A stretch of 62,211 nt of DNA from Symbiobacterium sp. (GTDB taxonomy: Bacteria; Bacillota; Sulfobacillia; UBA995; UBA9673). The position numbers and the translations under genes were made by a program. Positions 15,375 through 23,109 of the stretch are shown in pieces; positions within the stretch are counted from its first letter, which is position 1; the number at the start of each line of letters is the position of its first letter. The stretch is from the NCBI GenBank assembly GCA_020725405.1, contig DYFB01000077.1:1-62211 (forward strand). Reading direction: 5' to 3'. A model generated the notes under the pieces. It worked only from the letters and a program-made list of their open reading frames with translations, ran no database searches and had not been told where the DNA came from.

Positions 15375-16685
15375 GTGCGGACCAATCGGACCCAACGGAG
15401 GGACCTCAACCCTGCGCCGGTGGCCCCCGCGGCGACGGCGGTGGCTCTTCTTCTGGCCGTCGTCGTAGGCCTGGCCGCCCTCAGCCCGAGCCGGCCGTTC
15501 CAGCCCTGGCCGCCGGCCGGCGGGTTCGCCGGACCGACGGTCGGCGGACCGGCCGGCCCTTCGGGCGCTCTCGCCGGCTCGTCCGCCGGGCCGGACGGGT
15601 CATCCCCTTCCGGTCCGGGCGCCCCGTCGGCCGCTTCCGGTGGTCCGGTCACGCTCCTTCTCGGCGGGGACCTCCTTCTCGACCTGGCCGTGGGCCGGAC
15701 GCTGGCCGCGGAGGGCGCGGCCCGCACGTTCGCCGGCTGGCTCGACCTGCGGGACAGGTGGGGCCCCGCCCTCGGGTTCGCCAACCTCGAGTCCCCGGTC
15801 TCCGACGTCGGCGAGGCCCTGAGCGGCAAGCGCTACACCTTCCGGGCCGAGCCGCCGGCAGCTCCGGCCCTGCGCGAAGGCGGGTTTGAGGTCGTCTCTC
15901 TGGCCAACAACCACGCCCTTGACTTCGGTACCGCGGCGCTCCTGGATACTCTGGCCCGGCTGTCGGCGGCGGGTGTGACGGCCGTCGGGGCCGGGGCCGA
16001 CGCCGGCGAGGCTTACGCTCCGCGGATCGTGCGGGCCGGCGGGGCGGACCTCGCCTTCCTCGCCTTCACCGACACCTTCGCCGTGCCCGTCGCCCACCGC
16101 GAGATGTGGGGGGCCGGCGCCGACCGGCCCGGGACGGCCCTCCTCACCGAGCGGGCCCGCGTCCTCGAGGCCGTCGCCGCGGCCCGGGGCAGCGGCGCGG
16201 ATATCGTGGTCGTCTCCGTCCACTGGGGCTACGAGTACGTGCGCCGGCCTGCCCCGGCCGAGCGGGCCCTTGCCCGGGACATCATCGACGCCGGCGCCGA
16301 CCTCGTCGTGGGCCATCATCCCCACGTCACCCAGGGCCTCGAGATCTACCGGGGACGGCTCATCCTCTACAGCCTCGGCAACCTCCTCTTCGATTCGGAG
16401 AAGTCTCCGGACCGGGCAGTCGCCGCCCTGGTAACCTTCGTGCGTGACCCGGCCGGCACATGGGCGCCGGGCGAGTGCCGCCTTCGCGCCATGACCATGG
16501 ACCGGCGGAGCCTCACTCCCTGTCCCGCGGGTGACGCCGGGGCCCGGGCCCTGCTCGAGGAAGTGGCCGACCTTTCCCGGGCCCTCGGGACCCGTGTCCG
16601 CCTGGAGGGTGACGAGCTCGTCGTCGAGGGGTTGGCCTCTCCGGGGAGTGAGCCGCCGGAGGAGGCGGAGGTGGGCGGACGGTAG
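15375..16685 (+). CDS. CapA-family (PGA_cap) metallophosphatase-like protein
   Basis: Membrane-anchored extracytoplasmic protein of the CapA / PgsA family, members of which take part in poly-gamma-glutamate or capsule handling and have a calcineurin-like phosphoesterase fold. A single N-terminal hydrophobic segment (residues about 18-38, VAPAATAVALLLAVVVGLAAL) is followed by a Pro/Gly/Ser-rich linker. The PGA_cap domain runs from about residue 95: LLLGGDLLLD, FANLESPVSD (N-L-E), VVSLANNHALDFG (NNH), VSVHWGYEY, ADLVVGHHPHVTQGLEIYRGRLILYSLGNLLF. No capBC genes are adjacent. The GTG start has no SD and is probably leaderless. It is more likely a general wall-polymer enzyme than a true gamma-PGA gene here. 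Confidence 0.85.
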   Translation: MRTNRTQRRDLNPAPVAPAATAVALLLAVVVGLAALSPSRPFQPWPPAGGFAGPTVGGPAGPSGALAGSSAGPDGSSPSGPGAPSAASGGPVTLLLGGDLLLDLAVGRTLAAEGAARTFAGWLDLRDRWGPALGFANLESPVSDVGEALSGKRYTFRAEPPAAPALREGGFEVVSLANNHALDFGTAALLDTLARLSAAGVTAVGAGADAGEAYAPRIVRAGGADLAFLAFTDTFAVPVAHREMWGAGADRPGTALLTERARVLEAVAAARGSGADIVVVSVHWGYEYVRRPAPAERALARDIIDAGADLVVGHHPHVTQGLEIYRGRLILYSLGNLLFDSEKSPDRAVAALVTFVRDPAGTWAPGECRLRAMTMDRRSLTPCPAGDAGARALLEEVADLSRALGTRVRLEGDELVVEGLASPGSEPPEEAEVGGR

Positions 16686-16741
16686 TCACGCCCTTCTTCC
16701 GAAGCTGGTAGTTGGCCACGCGAGGGTGGGGCGGGATGCGA

Positions 16742-16770
16742 GCCGCCGGCGCGCGAGGCGCGCCGGCGGC
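16742..16770. terminator. Perfect 13-bp hairpin between convergent genes
   Basis: GCCGCCGGCGCGC, a GAG loop and the exact complement form a very stable stem between the convergent capA-like and GH18 genes. There is no U-tract on either strand, so it would be a non-canonical or Rho-assisted bidirectional terminator. Confidence 0.45.
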
Positions 16771-16789
16771 CGGACGACCATCGGTCAGG

Positions 16790-18568
16790 TCAGGGCTTGA
16801 GGCGGCCCATCAACACGGCCGCTTCGGCCCGGGTGAGTTCCCGGAGCGGCCGGAAGGTCCCGTCCGGGTACCCCTGCAGGAGGCCCTTCTGACCGGATTC
16901 CACCACGCCGCCGAGAGCCCAGGCGGCGATGAGGGTTGCATCGGTGTACTGCGGGGGTGTGGCTCCGGCCGGGAGCGGGCGGCCGGCCGCGATTCGCGCG
17001 GCCACGACCGCCGCCTCCTGGCGGGTGAGCCAGCGATTCGGCTCGAAGAGGCCGGCGTCGGTGCCTGTCATGTACCCCGCGCCCAGGACGCGGCGGACCG
17101 AGTCGTAGTACCAGCTTCCGGGCAGAACGTCGGAGAGCGGGGGCGTCGTCGCCGGGGCCGGTCCGAGGTCGAGGGCCCGTGCGAGCAGGGCGGCGAACTC
17201 GGCCCGGGTGACGGGGAGCTCGGGTTGGTAGCGCGCGTCTCCGGTCCCCTCGACGATGCCGGCGGCAGCCAGGCGGGTGATGACGGTGTAGGCCCAGTGG
17301 TCGCTGGCGACGTCCTCGAACGGGAGGTCAGCCGCCGGAGGTGGCGAGCTGCCGGGCGGGGTGGTGCCGGGCGCGCCTCCGTCATCGGGCGAGGTCCCGC
17401 CGCCGGGCGGGGTGCCGCCACCGGGAGGGGTGCTCGCAGGAGTGGTCCCGCCGCCCTGGCCGGGGCCGGGGGCCGAAGCGGGCTTCCCGAGCCCGCCCGA
17501 CGCTCCGGCTGTTCCGGCGATGACCTGCCAGAACCGGGCGTCCTCCTGCCCGAGCGACCAGAGAGCCACGCCCGCGAGGTCGTAGCGGTTCACTAGGTCG
17601 ACCTTGAAGTCGATTGAGTGGCTGTTCTCGTACCAGACCTGGTGCTTCACCCCGCCGCTGTAGTAGGTGAAGTAGGGGACCTTGTAGGTGTCGTGCCAGT
17701 AGACGGTCGCCCCGTAGCGCTCGGCCAGGCCTGGAGCCTGCCAGGCCCTGACGCTGCTTACGCCTCGGGAGGACCAGTCGTAGCCGTAGCCGGCGAGGCC
17801 GAGGAGGAGCTTCTCCTTGGGCACGACCGTGAGGGAGTACTTGATGACCCGCTCGACCCAGTCGGCGGCGGCGACAGGCCCGGGGCCGGACCAGGTCCCG
17901 TGCTGGTCGTAGGTCATGAGGACGAGGTAGTCCACGACCCTCCCCAGGGCGGCGAAGTCGAAGCACGCGGCGAAGCTGTTGATGGAGTCGTCGGGCGACC
18001 ACTTGGCCGGCACGGCCATGGTCACGAGAAGGCCGGCCGGCTTGAGCCTCGCCGACAGCTCCTCCATGAAGGCGGTGACGCCCGGACGCGTCCACGGCGG
18101 CATGCCCTCGAAGTCGATATTGACTCCGTCGTAGCCGTTGTCGACGAGCATTCTGTAGATGTTCTCAATCGAGCGCTGCCGCAGGCGGGGGTCCATCAGG
18201 ACACCGTTGTCGCTGAGCTTGTTGATCAGGGGGAGGACCTTCTGCCCGCTCTTCCGGACCATGTCGGCCAGGGCAGCGTGACCTGTTTCGCGGGGCCAGA
18301 GGGTGCCGTCGGCCCTCAAGGTGTACCAGTAGGGTGAGAAGAAGTCAATCCTGGACAGGTTGGCCTTGAGGGAGTTCATGGGTTCGGGCTCACTTCCCCA
18401 CTGCGCCCAGTAGCCCATGAACATCTTCCGGGAGAATGACTCGGCGAGGGCCGTCCGGGGGTGGTTTACGGCGGCGGCGAGGGTGACGACGAGCGCCGCG
18501 GCGACAGCCGCGGCCAAGAGGCGGCCGGGAATCCCGCGGGTCCTGCGGATACAAGCCGTCGGTCTCAT
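16790..18568 (-). CDS. S-layer-anchored GH18 glycosidase with three SLH domains
   Basis: Secreted enzyme of 592 aa. Residues 1-42 are a signal peptide (RRTRGIPGRLLAAAVAAALVV...ALA). Residues about 46-360 are a GH18 barrel with the catalytic motif DGVNIDFE (147-154, Glu154 as acid/base), the form found in YaaH/CwlQ-type spore and peptidoglycan glycosidases rather than classical chitinases. A Gly/Pro/Thr linker follows (about 372-430). Three SLH domains at the C-terminus (FEDVASDHWAY, LSDVLPGSWYYDSV and a degenerate third; each ends near TRAEFAAL / TRQEAAVV / TRAEAAVL) would tether the enzyme to secondary wall polymer. The ORF track's 240 N-terminal residues are a shadow; the ATG at 18568 has GAGGAGG at ideal spacing. 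It may remodel peptidoglycan. Confidence 0.92.
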   Translation of the reverse strand: MRPTACIRRTRGIPGRLLAAAVAAALVVTLAAAVNHPRTALAESFSRKMFMGYWAQWGSEPEPMNSLKANLSRIDFFSPYWYTLRADGTLWPRETGHAALADMVRKSGQKVLPLINKLSDNGVLMDPRLRQRSIENIYRMLVDNGYDGVNIDFEGMPPWTRPGVTAFMEELSARLKPAGLLVTMAVPAKWSPDDSINSFAACFDFAALGRVVDYLVLMTYDQHGTWSGPGPVAAADWVERVIKYSLTVVPKEKLLLGLAGYGYDWSSRGVSSVRAWQAPGLAERYGATVYWHDTYKVPYFTYYSGGVKHQVWYENSHSIDFKVDLVNRYDLAGVALWSLGQEDARFWQVIAGTAGASGGLGKPASAPGPGQGGGTTPASTPPGGGTPPGGGTSPDDGGAPGTTPPGSSPPPAADLPFEDVASDHWAYTVITRLAAAGIVEGTGDARYQPELPVTRAEFAALLARALDLGPAPATTPPLSDVLPGSWYYDSVRRVLGAGYMTGTDAGLFEPNRWLTRQEAAVVAARIAAGRPLPAGATPPQYTDATLIAAWALGGVVESGQKGLLQGYPDGTFRPLRELTRAEAAVLMGRLKP

Positions 18569-18635
18569 GACGAACCTCCTCGGAGCGGTCAGGAGTGGAA
18601 CCGGCCGGGTGATGTGGTCCGGACCGGCAAGTGAG

Positions 18636-18664
18636 TTGACATAAGATTGCGCTTGGCGTAGGTC
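18636..18664 (+). promoter_or_regulatory. Promoter of the PAP2 phosphatase gene
   Basis: Consensus TTGACA followed after 17 bp by a weak -10, TAGGTC. The predicted RNA start near 18671 leaves a leader of about 20 nt carrying AAAGGTGG as SD for the GTG at 18692. Confidence 0.5.
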
Positions 18665-18691
18665 CATTCCTTCAGGTAAAGGTGGGTAACG

Positions 18692-19351
18692 GTGGAAAGG
18701 ACCAAGCAGAACTGGATGCGTGACCGCCTGGGGTGGCTGGGCCTCGCCGTCGTGTCGGCGGCCGCTCTCGTCCCCATTACGGTCACGGCGGCCGCTGGCA
18801 GGCTGTCTTGGGGAGACGCGGCCGTCCGCGACCTCGTCCTTGCCTATCGCCTGCCGGCTCTCGAGTGGACTATGCTGGTCATGAGCTGGCTCAGCTCGGA
18901 GTACGTGACGCCCCTGGTCCTGGCGGCCGTGGTGGCCGTCGGCTGGCGCCGGGCGCGGCGGCGGGTGCTCGTCGCCGCCGCCGTTGTCGCGACCTCGACC
19001 CTCTGGCAGATAGCCCTGAAAGCCGTTGTCGGACGGCCGCGCCCCGAGCCCCTTCTCTATCCCCTGTGGCACGGGGCGGGGTTCCCGAGCGGCCACGCGC
19101 TGACGGCTCTCGTCCTCGCCTACGTCGTCTGGCGGCTGGCCCCGGCTCTCGGGTTCTCTCGACGGGCCCAGACCCCCCTCGGCTGGGCCGTCGTCCTCTA
19201 CCCGCTCCTGGTCGGGGTGAGCCGTATCTACCTCAACTCCCACTATCTCAGCGACGTCACCGGCGGAGTTCTGCTCGGGCTCGGGCATCTCGGGCTGGCG
19301 TTCGGTCTTTTCGGCGCGGACTGGCTTGACCGGGAGGGGATCCGGTCGTGA
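18692..19351 (+). CDS. PAP2-family membrane phosphatase
   Basis: Integral membrane phosphatase of the PAP2 / undecaprenyl-pyrophosphatase-like family, acting on a lipid phosphate at the outer face. The three signature motifs are intact: KAVVGRPRPEP (KxxxxxxRP), FPSGHAL (PSGH) and SRIYLNSHYLSDVTGG (SRxxxxxHxxxD). About six hydrophobic helices. GTG start with AAAGGTGG upstream. It overlaps the next gene by 4 bp. Recycling of undecaprenyl diphosphate would fit the neighbouring glycan genes, but phosphatidate or another lipid is possible. Confidence 0.9.
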   Translation: MERTKQNWMRDRLGWLGLAVVSAAALVPITVTAAAGRLSWGDAAVRDLVLAYRLPALEWTMLVMSWLSSEYVTPLVLAAVVAVGWRRARRRVLVAAAVVATSTLWQIALKAVVGRPRPEPLLYPLWHGAGFPSGHALTALVLAYVVWRLAPALGFSRRAQTPLGWAVVLYPLLVGVSRIYLNSHYLSDVTGGVLLGLGHLGLAFGLFGADWLDREGIRS

Positions 19352-19812
19352 GCGGCGGGACCCCGCGCCGGACCGTCGTCATCGATGCCGACGCCTGCCC
19401 GCGGGGAGCGGTCGAGACCGTGCGGCGCCTCCAGCCAGGCTTCGGCTACCAGGTCTTGACCGTGGCCTCCGTCAACCACGTTATCGAGCCCTGGGGTCCC
19501 TGGCACGAGCATGTCGTCGTCGACGCTGGGCCCCAGGCGGCCGACCTCGCCGTGGCCAACGCGGCTCGGGCCGGCGACGTCGTGGTCACCCAGGATTGGG
19601 GGCTTGCCGCGCTCGTCCTGGCGAAGGGCTGCCGGGCGGTCTCCCCCGGCGGCTACACCTTCCGCCCGGAGACCGTGGACCTCCTTCTGGAGGAGCGGCA
19701 CGTCAAGGCCAAGGTGCGCCGGGCGGGAGGGCGGACGCGCGGGCCGCGGGCGCGAAGCCGCGAGGACGAGGAGCGCTTCGAAAAGGCTCTCAGGGCCGCG
19801 CTCCGGGCGTGA
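19348..19812 (+). CDS. UPF0178 (YaiI/YqxD, DUF188) family protein
   Basis: Small PIN-like protein of the UPF0178 family, molecular function unknown. The family blocks are VVIDADACPRGAVETV at the N-terminus, VVDAGPQAADLAVANAARAGDVVVTQDWGLAALVLAKGCRAVSPGG in the middle, and a late R-basic tail with RSREDEERFEKALR. The acidic residues (D-A-D and the D of VVTQD) are where PIN nucleases bind metal. 154 aa is normal. GTG start overlapping the PAP2 stop by 4 bp, so it is co-translated. Its last 23 bp overlap the 3' end of the convergent IscU-TrmO gene. Confidence 0.9.
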   Translation: MSGGTPRRTVVIDADACPRGAVETVRRLQPGFGYQVLTVASVNHVIEPWGPWHEHVVVDAGPQAADLAVANAARAGDVVVTQDWGLAALVLAKGCRAVSPGGYTFRPETVDLLLEERHVKAKVRRAGGRTRGPRARSREDEERFEKALRAALRA

Positions 19813-20638
19813 CTCCCGCAGCCCCCTGCGGCCGGGCGTCAGCGTCCGACCAGGGCTTGATGTCGACGACCGGCGATCCGGGCCGGGCGTCGAGCCCGTC
19901 GACGAGGAGCCGGCCATTCTGCCGGGCCACCAGGCGCACGAGGCACAGACCGATCGGGTTGGGCCGGTGCGGGCTCCGCAGGGCGAAGACGCCCCGCTCC
20001 GGGCGGGACCGGTCTCCCTTTGGATGCCCCTTGAGCCGCCGGCGGTCCTCGCGGGAGACCTCGTGCATCCAGTAGGCTATCCAGAGGTAGGGGTAGTCCC
20101 TGGATTCCGGCCGGCCAGCCGTCTCGACGCCCTCCAGGGCCGGGGCGAAGCGCGGGAAGACCGTTATCTCCGCGAGGCGCGGGAACCCCGGCGGCACGTC
20201 CTCCCCGACCTCGGCGACCCGGGTCACCTCGCCCACGGCCTCGAGCCAGAAGGTGGAGGCCACCGAGGGCGTGACGCGGCCGAGGTAGTCGTAGATGGCC
20301 CGATGGAGGGCTTCGGCTCCGAGGTTCGAGCAGTGCTCCTTGGGGTCGGGCAGGCCCCCGAGGGCGACGAGGACGTCCTCATTCCGGATGGCCAGGGCCC
20401 CGTCGAGGGTCCGGCCCCGGGCGAGCTCGGTGAGGGCGCTCCCGCAGGCGATGGCGGCCGGGCAGCCGTGGACCTCGAAGCTGATGTCGGCTACCCGGCC
20501 GTCGGCCACCCGGATGTAGACCCGGAAGAGGTCCCCGCACCCGGGGTCGCCCGACTCCCCCGTGCCGTCGGAATCGTCCATCCTCCCGACGTTCCGGGGG
20601 TTCGCGAAGTGGTCGAGCACCTTGTCCCCGTAGCTCAA
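19790..20638 (-). CDS. IscU/NifU-like scaffold fused to a TrmO (TsaA) methyltransferase domain
   Basis: One 282-aa protein with two domains. Residues 1-120 are an IscU/NifU-N Fe-S scaffold: all three cluster-ligand cysteines are present (GDPGCGD, HGCPAAIACGS, KEHCSNLG). Residues about 130-265 are a TsaA beta-barrel, the family of TrmO that N6-methylates t6A37 in tRNA: FAPALEGVE, YPYLWIAYW, the hallmark GVFALRSPHRPNPIGL, then VDGLDARPGSPVVDIKPW. The start is TTG with GGAAGGAC upstream; no better start exists. There is no frame break between the domains. The gene follows kbl on the same strand. The fusion suggests that an Fe-S donor step is coupled to tRNA modification, but this is inference; no other isc/suf gene is in the window. 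Confidence 0.88.
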   Translation of the reverse strand: MSYGDKVLDHFANPRNVGRMDDSDGTGESGDPGCGDLFRVYIRVADGRVADISFEVHGCPAAIACGSALTELARGRTLDGALAIRNEDVLVALGGLPDPKEHCSNLGAEALHRAIYDYLGRVTPSVASTFWLEAVGEVTRVAEVGEDVPPGFPRLAEITVFPRFAPALEGVETAGRPESRDYPYLWIAYWMHEVSREDRRRLKGHPKGDRSRPERGVFALRSPHRPNPIGLCLVRLVARQNGRLLVDGLDARPGSPVVDIKPWSDADARPQGAAGVTPGARP

Positions 20639-20694
20639 GCGGCATCCGTCCTTCCCTGGTCCCGCGGCCGGCCGGAGCCGATCCGCGCGTTGCC

Positions 20695-20739
20695 CCGCGG
20701 CGTCTCCGCCCGCGGCGTCCCCGCCCGCGGTGTCCCGCA
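20695..20739 (-). repeat. 15-bp tandem repeat between kbl and the iscU-trmO fusion
   Basis: About three units of CCGCGGCGTCCCCGC, the last one degraded, fill the gap between the kbl stop and the TTG start of the fusion gene. The unit length matches the array at 50377. Confidence 0.6.
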
Positions 20740-20749
20740 GCGTCTCCGG

Positions 20750-21934
20750 TTAGATAATGCCCATGTCCCGCCCGATGCGCCGGAAGACCTCGAGGGCGAA
20801 GTCGAGGTCGGCCCGCGTGTGGGCGGCGGAGATCATGACCCGGATGCGGGCCTTTCCGCGCGGCACGGTGGGGAAGCCGATGGCCATGGCGAAAATGCCG
20901 GCGGCGAACAGGGCCCGGCTGAACTCGCGGGCCCGGTCGGCCTCACCGACCATGACCGGGGTTATCGGGGTCTCGGTCCGCCCGGTATCGAACCCCAGCC
21001 GGCGCATCTCGCCCTGGAAGTAGCGAGCGTTCTCCCAGAGCTCGAGCACGAGCTTGTCGCTCGCTTCGAGAAGGCGGACGGCCTCAAGGTTGGCCGCCGC
21101 CTCGGCCGGCGTAAGCGACGAGGAGAACAGGAACGGCCGGCCCCGCTGCTTCAGGAGGTCGATGAGCGGGGTCGGGCCGGCGACGAACCCTCCGACGCAG
21201 CCCAGGGCCTTGGAGAGCGTCCCGATCTCGACGTCGATGCGCCCGTGGAGGTCGAAGTGGTCGACGATGCCGCGCCCGGAGGAGCCGAGGACCCCCTCGC
21301 CGTGAGCGTCGTCCACCATGGAGATGCAGCCGTACTCCTCGGCCAGGCGGGCCACCCCGGGGAGGTCGGCGATGTCGCCGTCCATGCTGAAGACCCCGTC
21401 GGTGACGATGAGCTTGCGGCCCTCGACGCCGGCGTCCGCCTTCAGCATCTCCTCGAGAGCGGCGAGGTCGAGGTGGGGATAGGGCTTGATCTCCGCCCGG
21501 CTGAGCCGGCAGCCGTCGATGATGCTGGCGTGGTTAAGCTCGTCGCTGTAGATGATGTCGCCCCGGCCCACCAGGACCGGGATGGTCGCGAGGTTGGCGT
21601 TGAAGCCGGATTGCAGGACGACGGTCGCCTCGGTCTTCTTGAACCGGGCCAGCTCCCGTTCCAGCTGCTCGTGGATCGTCATCGTCCCGGCGATGGACCG
21701 GACCGCGCCGGGGCCCACCCCGTACTCGTCGATGGCTCGCTTGGCCGCCTCCTTGAGGCGGCCGTGGGCGGCTAGGCCGAGGTAGTTGTTCGAGCACATG
21801 TTGAGCACGCGTCGCCCGCCGATGACCACCCAGGCCCCCTGCTCGCTCTCCAGGGTGCGGATGTCGTTGTACAGGCTCGTCTCGTGCAGCTCGCGCAGCT
21901 CCTCGTCCACGAAGGCCAGCGCTCTTCTGGACAC
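20750..21934 (-). CDS. kbl: Glycine C-acetyltransferase (2-amino-3-ketobutyrate CoA ligase)
   Basis: PLP-dependent alpha-oxoamine synthase joining glycine and acetyl-CoA, the second step of threonine breakdown. 394 aa, as in the family. Key blocks: [83 protein letters not shown] (D-x-A-H), and the PLP lysine in [13 protein letters not shown]. Kbl and BioF (8-amino-7-oxononanoate synthase) are hard to separate by sequence; GTVGSIAG-like blocks and the absence of bio genes favour Kbl. No threonine dehydrogenase is nearby. GTG start with GGAGGG 10 nt upstream. Confidence 0.88.
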   Translation of the reverse strand: MSRRALAFVDEELRELHETSLYNDIRTLESEQGAWVVIGGRRVLNMCSNNYLGLAAHGRLKEAAKRAIDEYGVGPGAVRSIAGTMTIHEQLERELARFKKTEATVVLQSGFNANLATIPVLVGRGDIIYSDELNHASIIDGCRLSRAEIKPYPHLDLAALEEMLKADAGVEGRKLIVTDGVFSMDGDIADLPGVARLAEEYGCISMVDDAHGEGVLGSSGRGIVDHFDLHGRIDVEIGTLSKALGCVGGFVAGPTPLIDLLKQRGRPFLFSSSLTPAEAAANLEAVRLLEASDKLVLELWENARYFQGEMRRLGFDTGRTETPITPVMVGEADRAREFSRALFAAGIFAMAIGFPTVPRGKARIRVMISAAHTRADLDFALEVFRRIGRDMGII

Positions 21935-22089
21935 TCCGGCATCCCTCCGTTTCGCCTTCCTTCCCGGGTGAACGGCGAAGCCGACCCCCGGGCTCTGGTG
22001 CCTCCGGGAGTCAGTTCTCCGTCGTCCCAGGCCCTTCCTTGGACCTTGCGGGGAGAGGAACGACGGGGCCGGCCCCGAAGTCCCGGCGC

Positions 22090-22926
22090 ATGAGCCCCAC
22101 GGTCCTCGTCGGCGGTCTCCGTTTGGCCTACTCCTCGCGGGGAGACGGTCCCCCCGTCCTCCTCATCATGGGTCTCGGCCTCGGCCGCTGGGCCTGGGCC
22201 CGCCAGGTTCCGCCCCTGTCGCGGCGCTTCAGGGTCATAACCTACGACCACCGCGGAACCGGCGAGAGCGAGGCCTCTCCCCCGGGCTATGGTATTGAGG
22301 ATCTTGCCGCCGACGCCCTCGGCCTTCTCGACGCGCTGGGGATAGCCCGAACCCACGTCGTGGGCCTGTCTATGGGCGGCCAGATCGCTCAGGTCCTGGC
22401 CGGCGGACGGCCCTCCCGGGTGGAGCGTCTTGTCCTCTGCGCCACGTCGCCCGGGGGGCCCGGGGCTGTTCACCCGGATCCGGCTCTCTGGGGGGAGTTC
22501 CTCGACATCACGCGGATGCCGACGGACCGGGGGGCGGAGGTAAGCCTCAGGCTGGTCTTCGGCCGGGAGTTCAGGGACCGCGACCCCCGCACCGCCGCCC
22601 TCGTGGCCCGGGCCTACCGGGAGAACCTCCCTTCCCCGGAGACGGTGGCCGCTCAGGGGCTGGCCTGTGAGCGATTCGACGGGGCCGCCCTCGCCGCCCG
22701 CATAACCGTCCCGACCCTGGTCGTCCACGGTACGGCCGACGTCCTCGTCCACCCCGATAACGCGCGCCTTCTCGCCTCGCTCATCCCCGGAGCCACGCTT
22801 CTCCTCTACGAGGGGGCTGGCCACGGGCTGATCATCGAGCAGGCCCGGCGGTTCAACCGGGACGTCGCCGCCTTCCTCGGCAGCGGTGGCCGGGAGGCGA
22901 CGGCCGGGGGGCGGGCAGGGGGCTAG
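22090..22926 (+). CDS. Alpha/beta-fold hydrolase
   Basis: Soluble serine hydrolase of the alpha/beta family. Oxyanion region [22 protein letters not shown], nucleophile elbow [12 protein letters not shown] (Ser in GLSMGG), acid in [15 protein letters not shown] and final His in YEGAGHGLI. 278 aa from the ATG at 22090; the extra 17 residues in the ORF track have no SD and do not resemble the family. The SD at 22090 is weak (GAAG). Substrate unknown; the sequence resembles 3-oxoadipate enol-lactonase / haloperoxidase-like members. Monocistronic. Confidence 0.85.
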   Translation: MSPTVLVGGLRLAYSSRGDGPPVLLIMGLGLGRWAWARQVPPLSRRFRVITYDHRGTGESEASPPGYGIEDLAADALGLLDALGIARTHVVGLSMGGQIAQVLAGGRPSRVERLVLCATSPGGPGAVHPDPALWGEFLDITRMPTDRGAEVSLRLVFGREFRDRDPRTAALVARAYRENLPSPETVAAQGLACERFDGAALAARITVPTLVVHGTADVLVHPDNARLLASLIPGATLLLYEGAGHGLIIEQARRFNRDVAAFLGSGGREATAGGRAGG

Positions 22927-23036
22927 CCCCGACCGTCCGGGAGTCAGCCATCCCTGCCCAGGGTTGTCGGTTTTTGGGAGGAGAGGCAGGCTTTTGGGCC
23001 GCAGCGTCGAACTATACCTCCGGGCAGGCGCCGCCC

Positions 23037-23081
23037 GGCGGGCGGGCGGGCGGGCGGGGGCCCGGAGCATTGCAGCATAAT
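23037..23081 (+). promoter_or_regulatory. GGGC repeat and -10 element upstream of the sensor kinase
   Basis: Four to five GGGC units ending in a G5 run (23037-23060) are followed by CATAAT (23076-23081), a good -10 box. No -35 consensus is present at the right distance; the G-runs occupy that position and could form a G-quadruplex or be an activator site. Confidence 0.35.
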
Positions 23082-23109
23082 CACGGCCCATGTCTTCTGG
23101 AGGTTCGGC

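Noticed and set aside
15375-16685. Poly-gamma-glutamate capsule operon
   Set aside because: Only the CapA-type protein is present; no capB, capC or capE neighbour.
18569-19288. 240-residue N-terminal extension of the GH18 protein
   Set aside because: It would bury the signal peptide, lacks an SD and is a shadow of the PAP2 gene.
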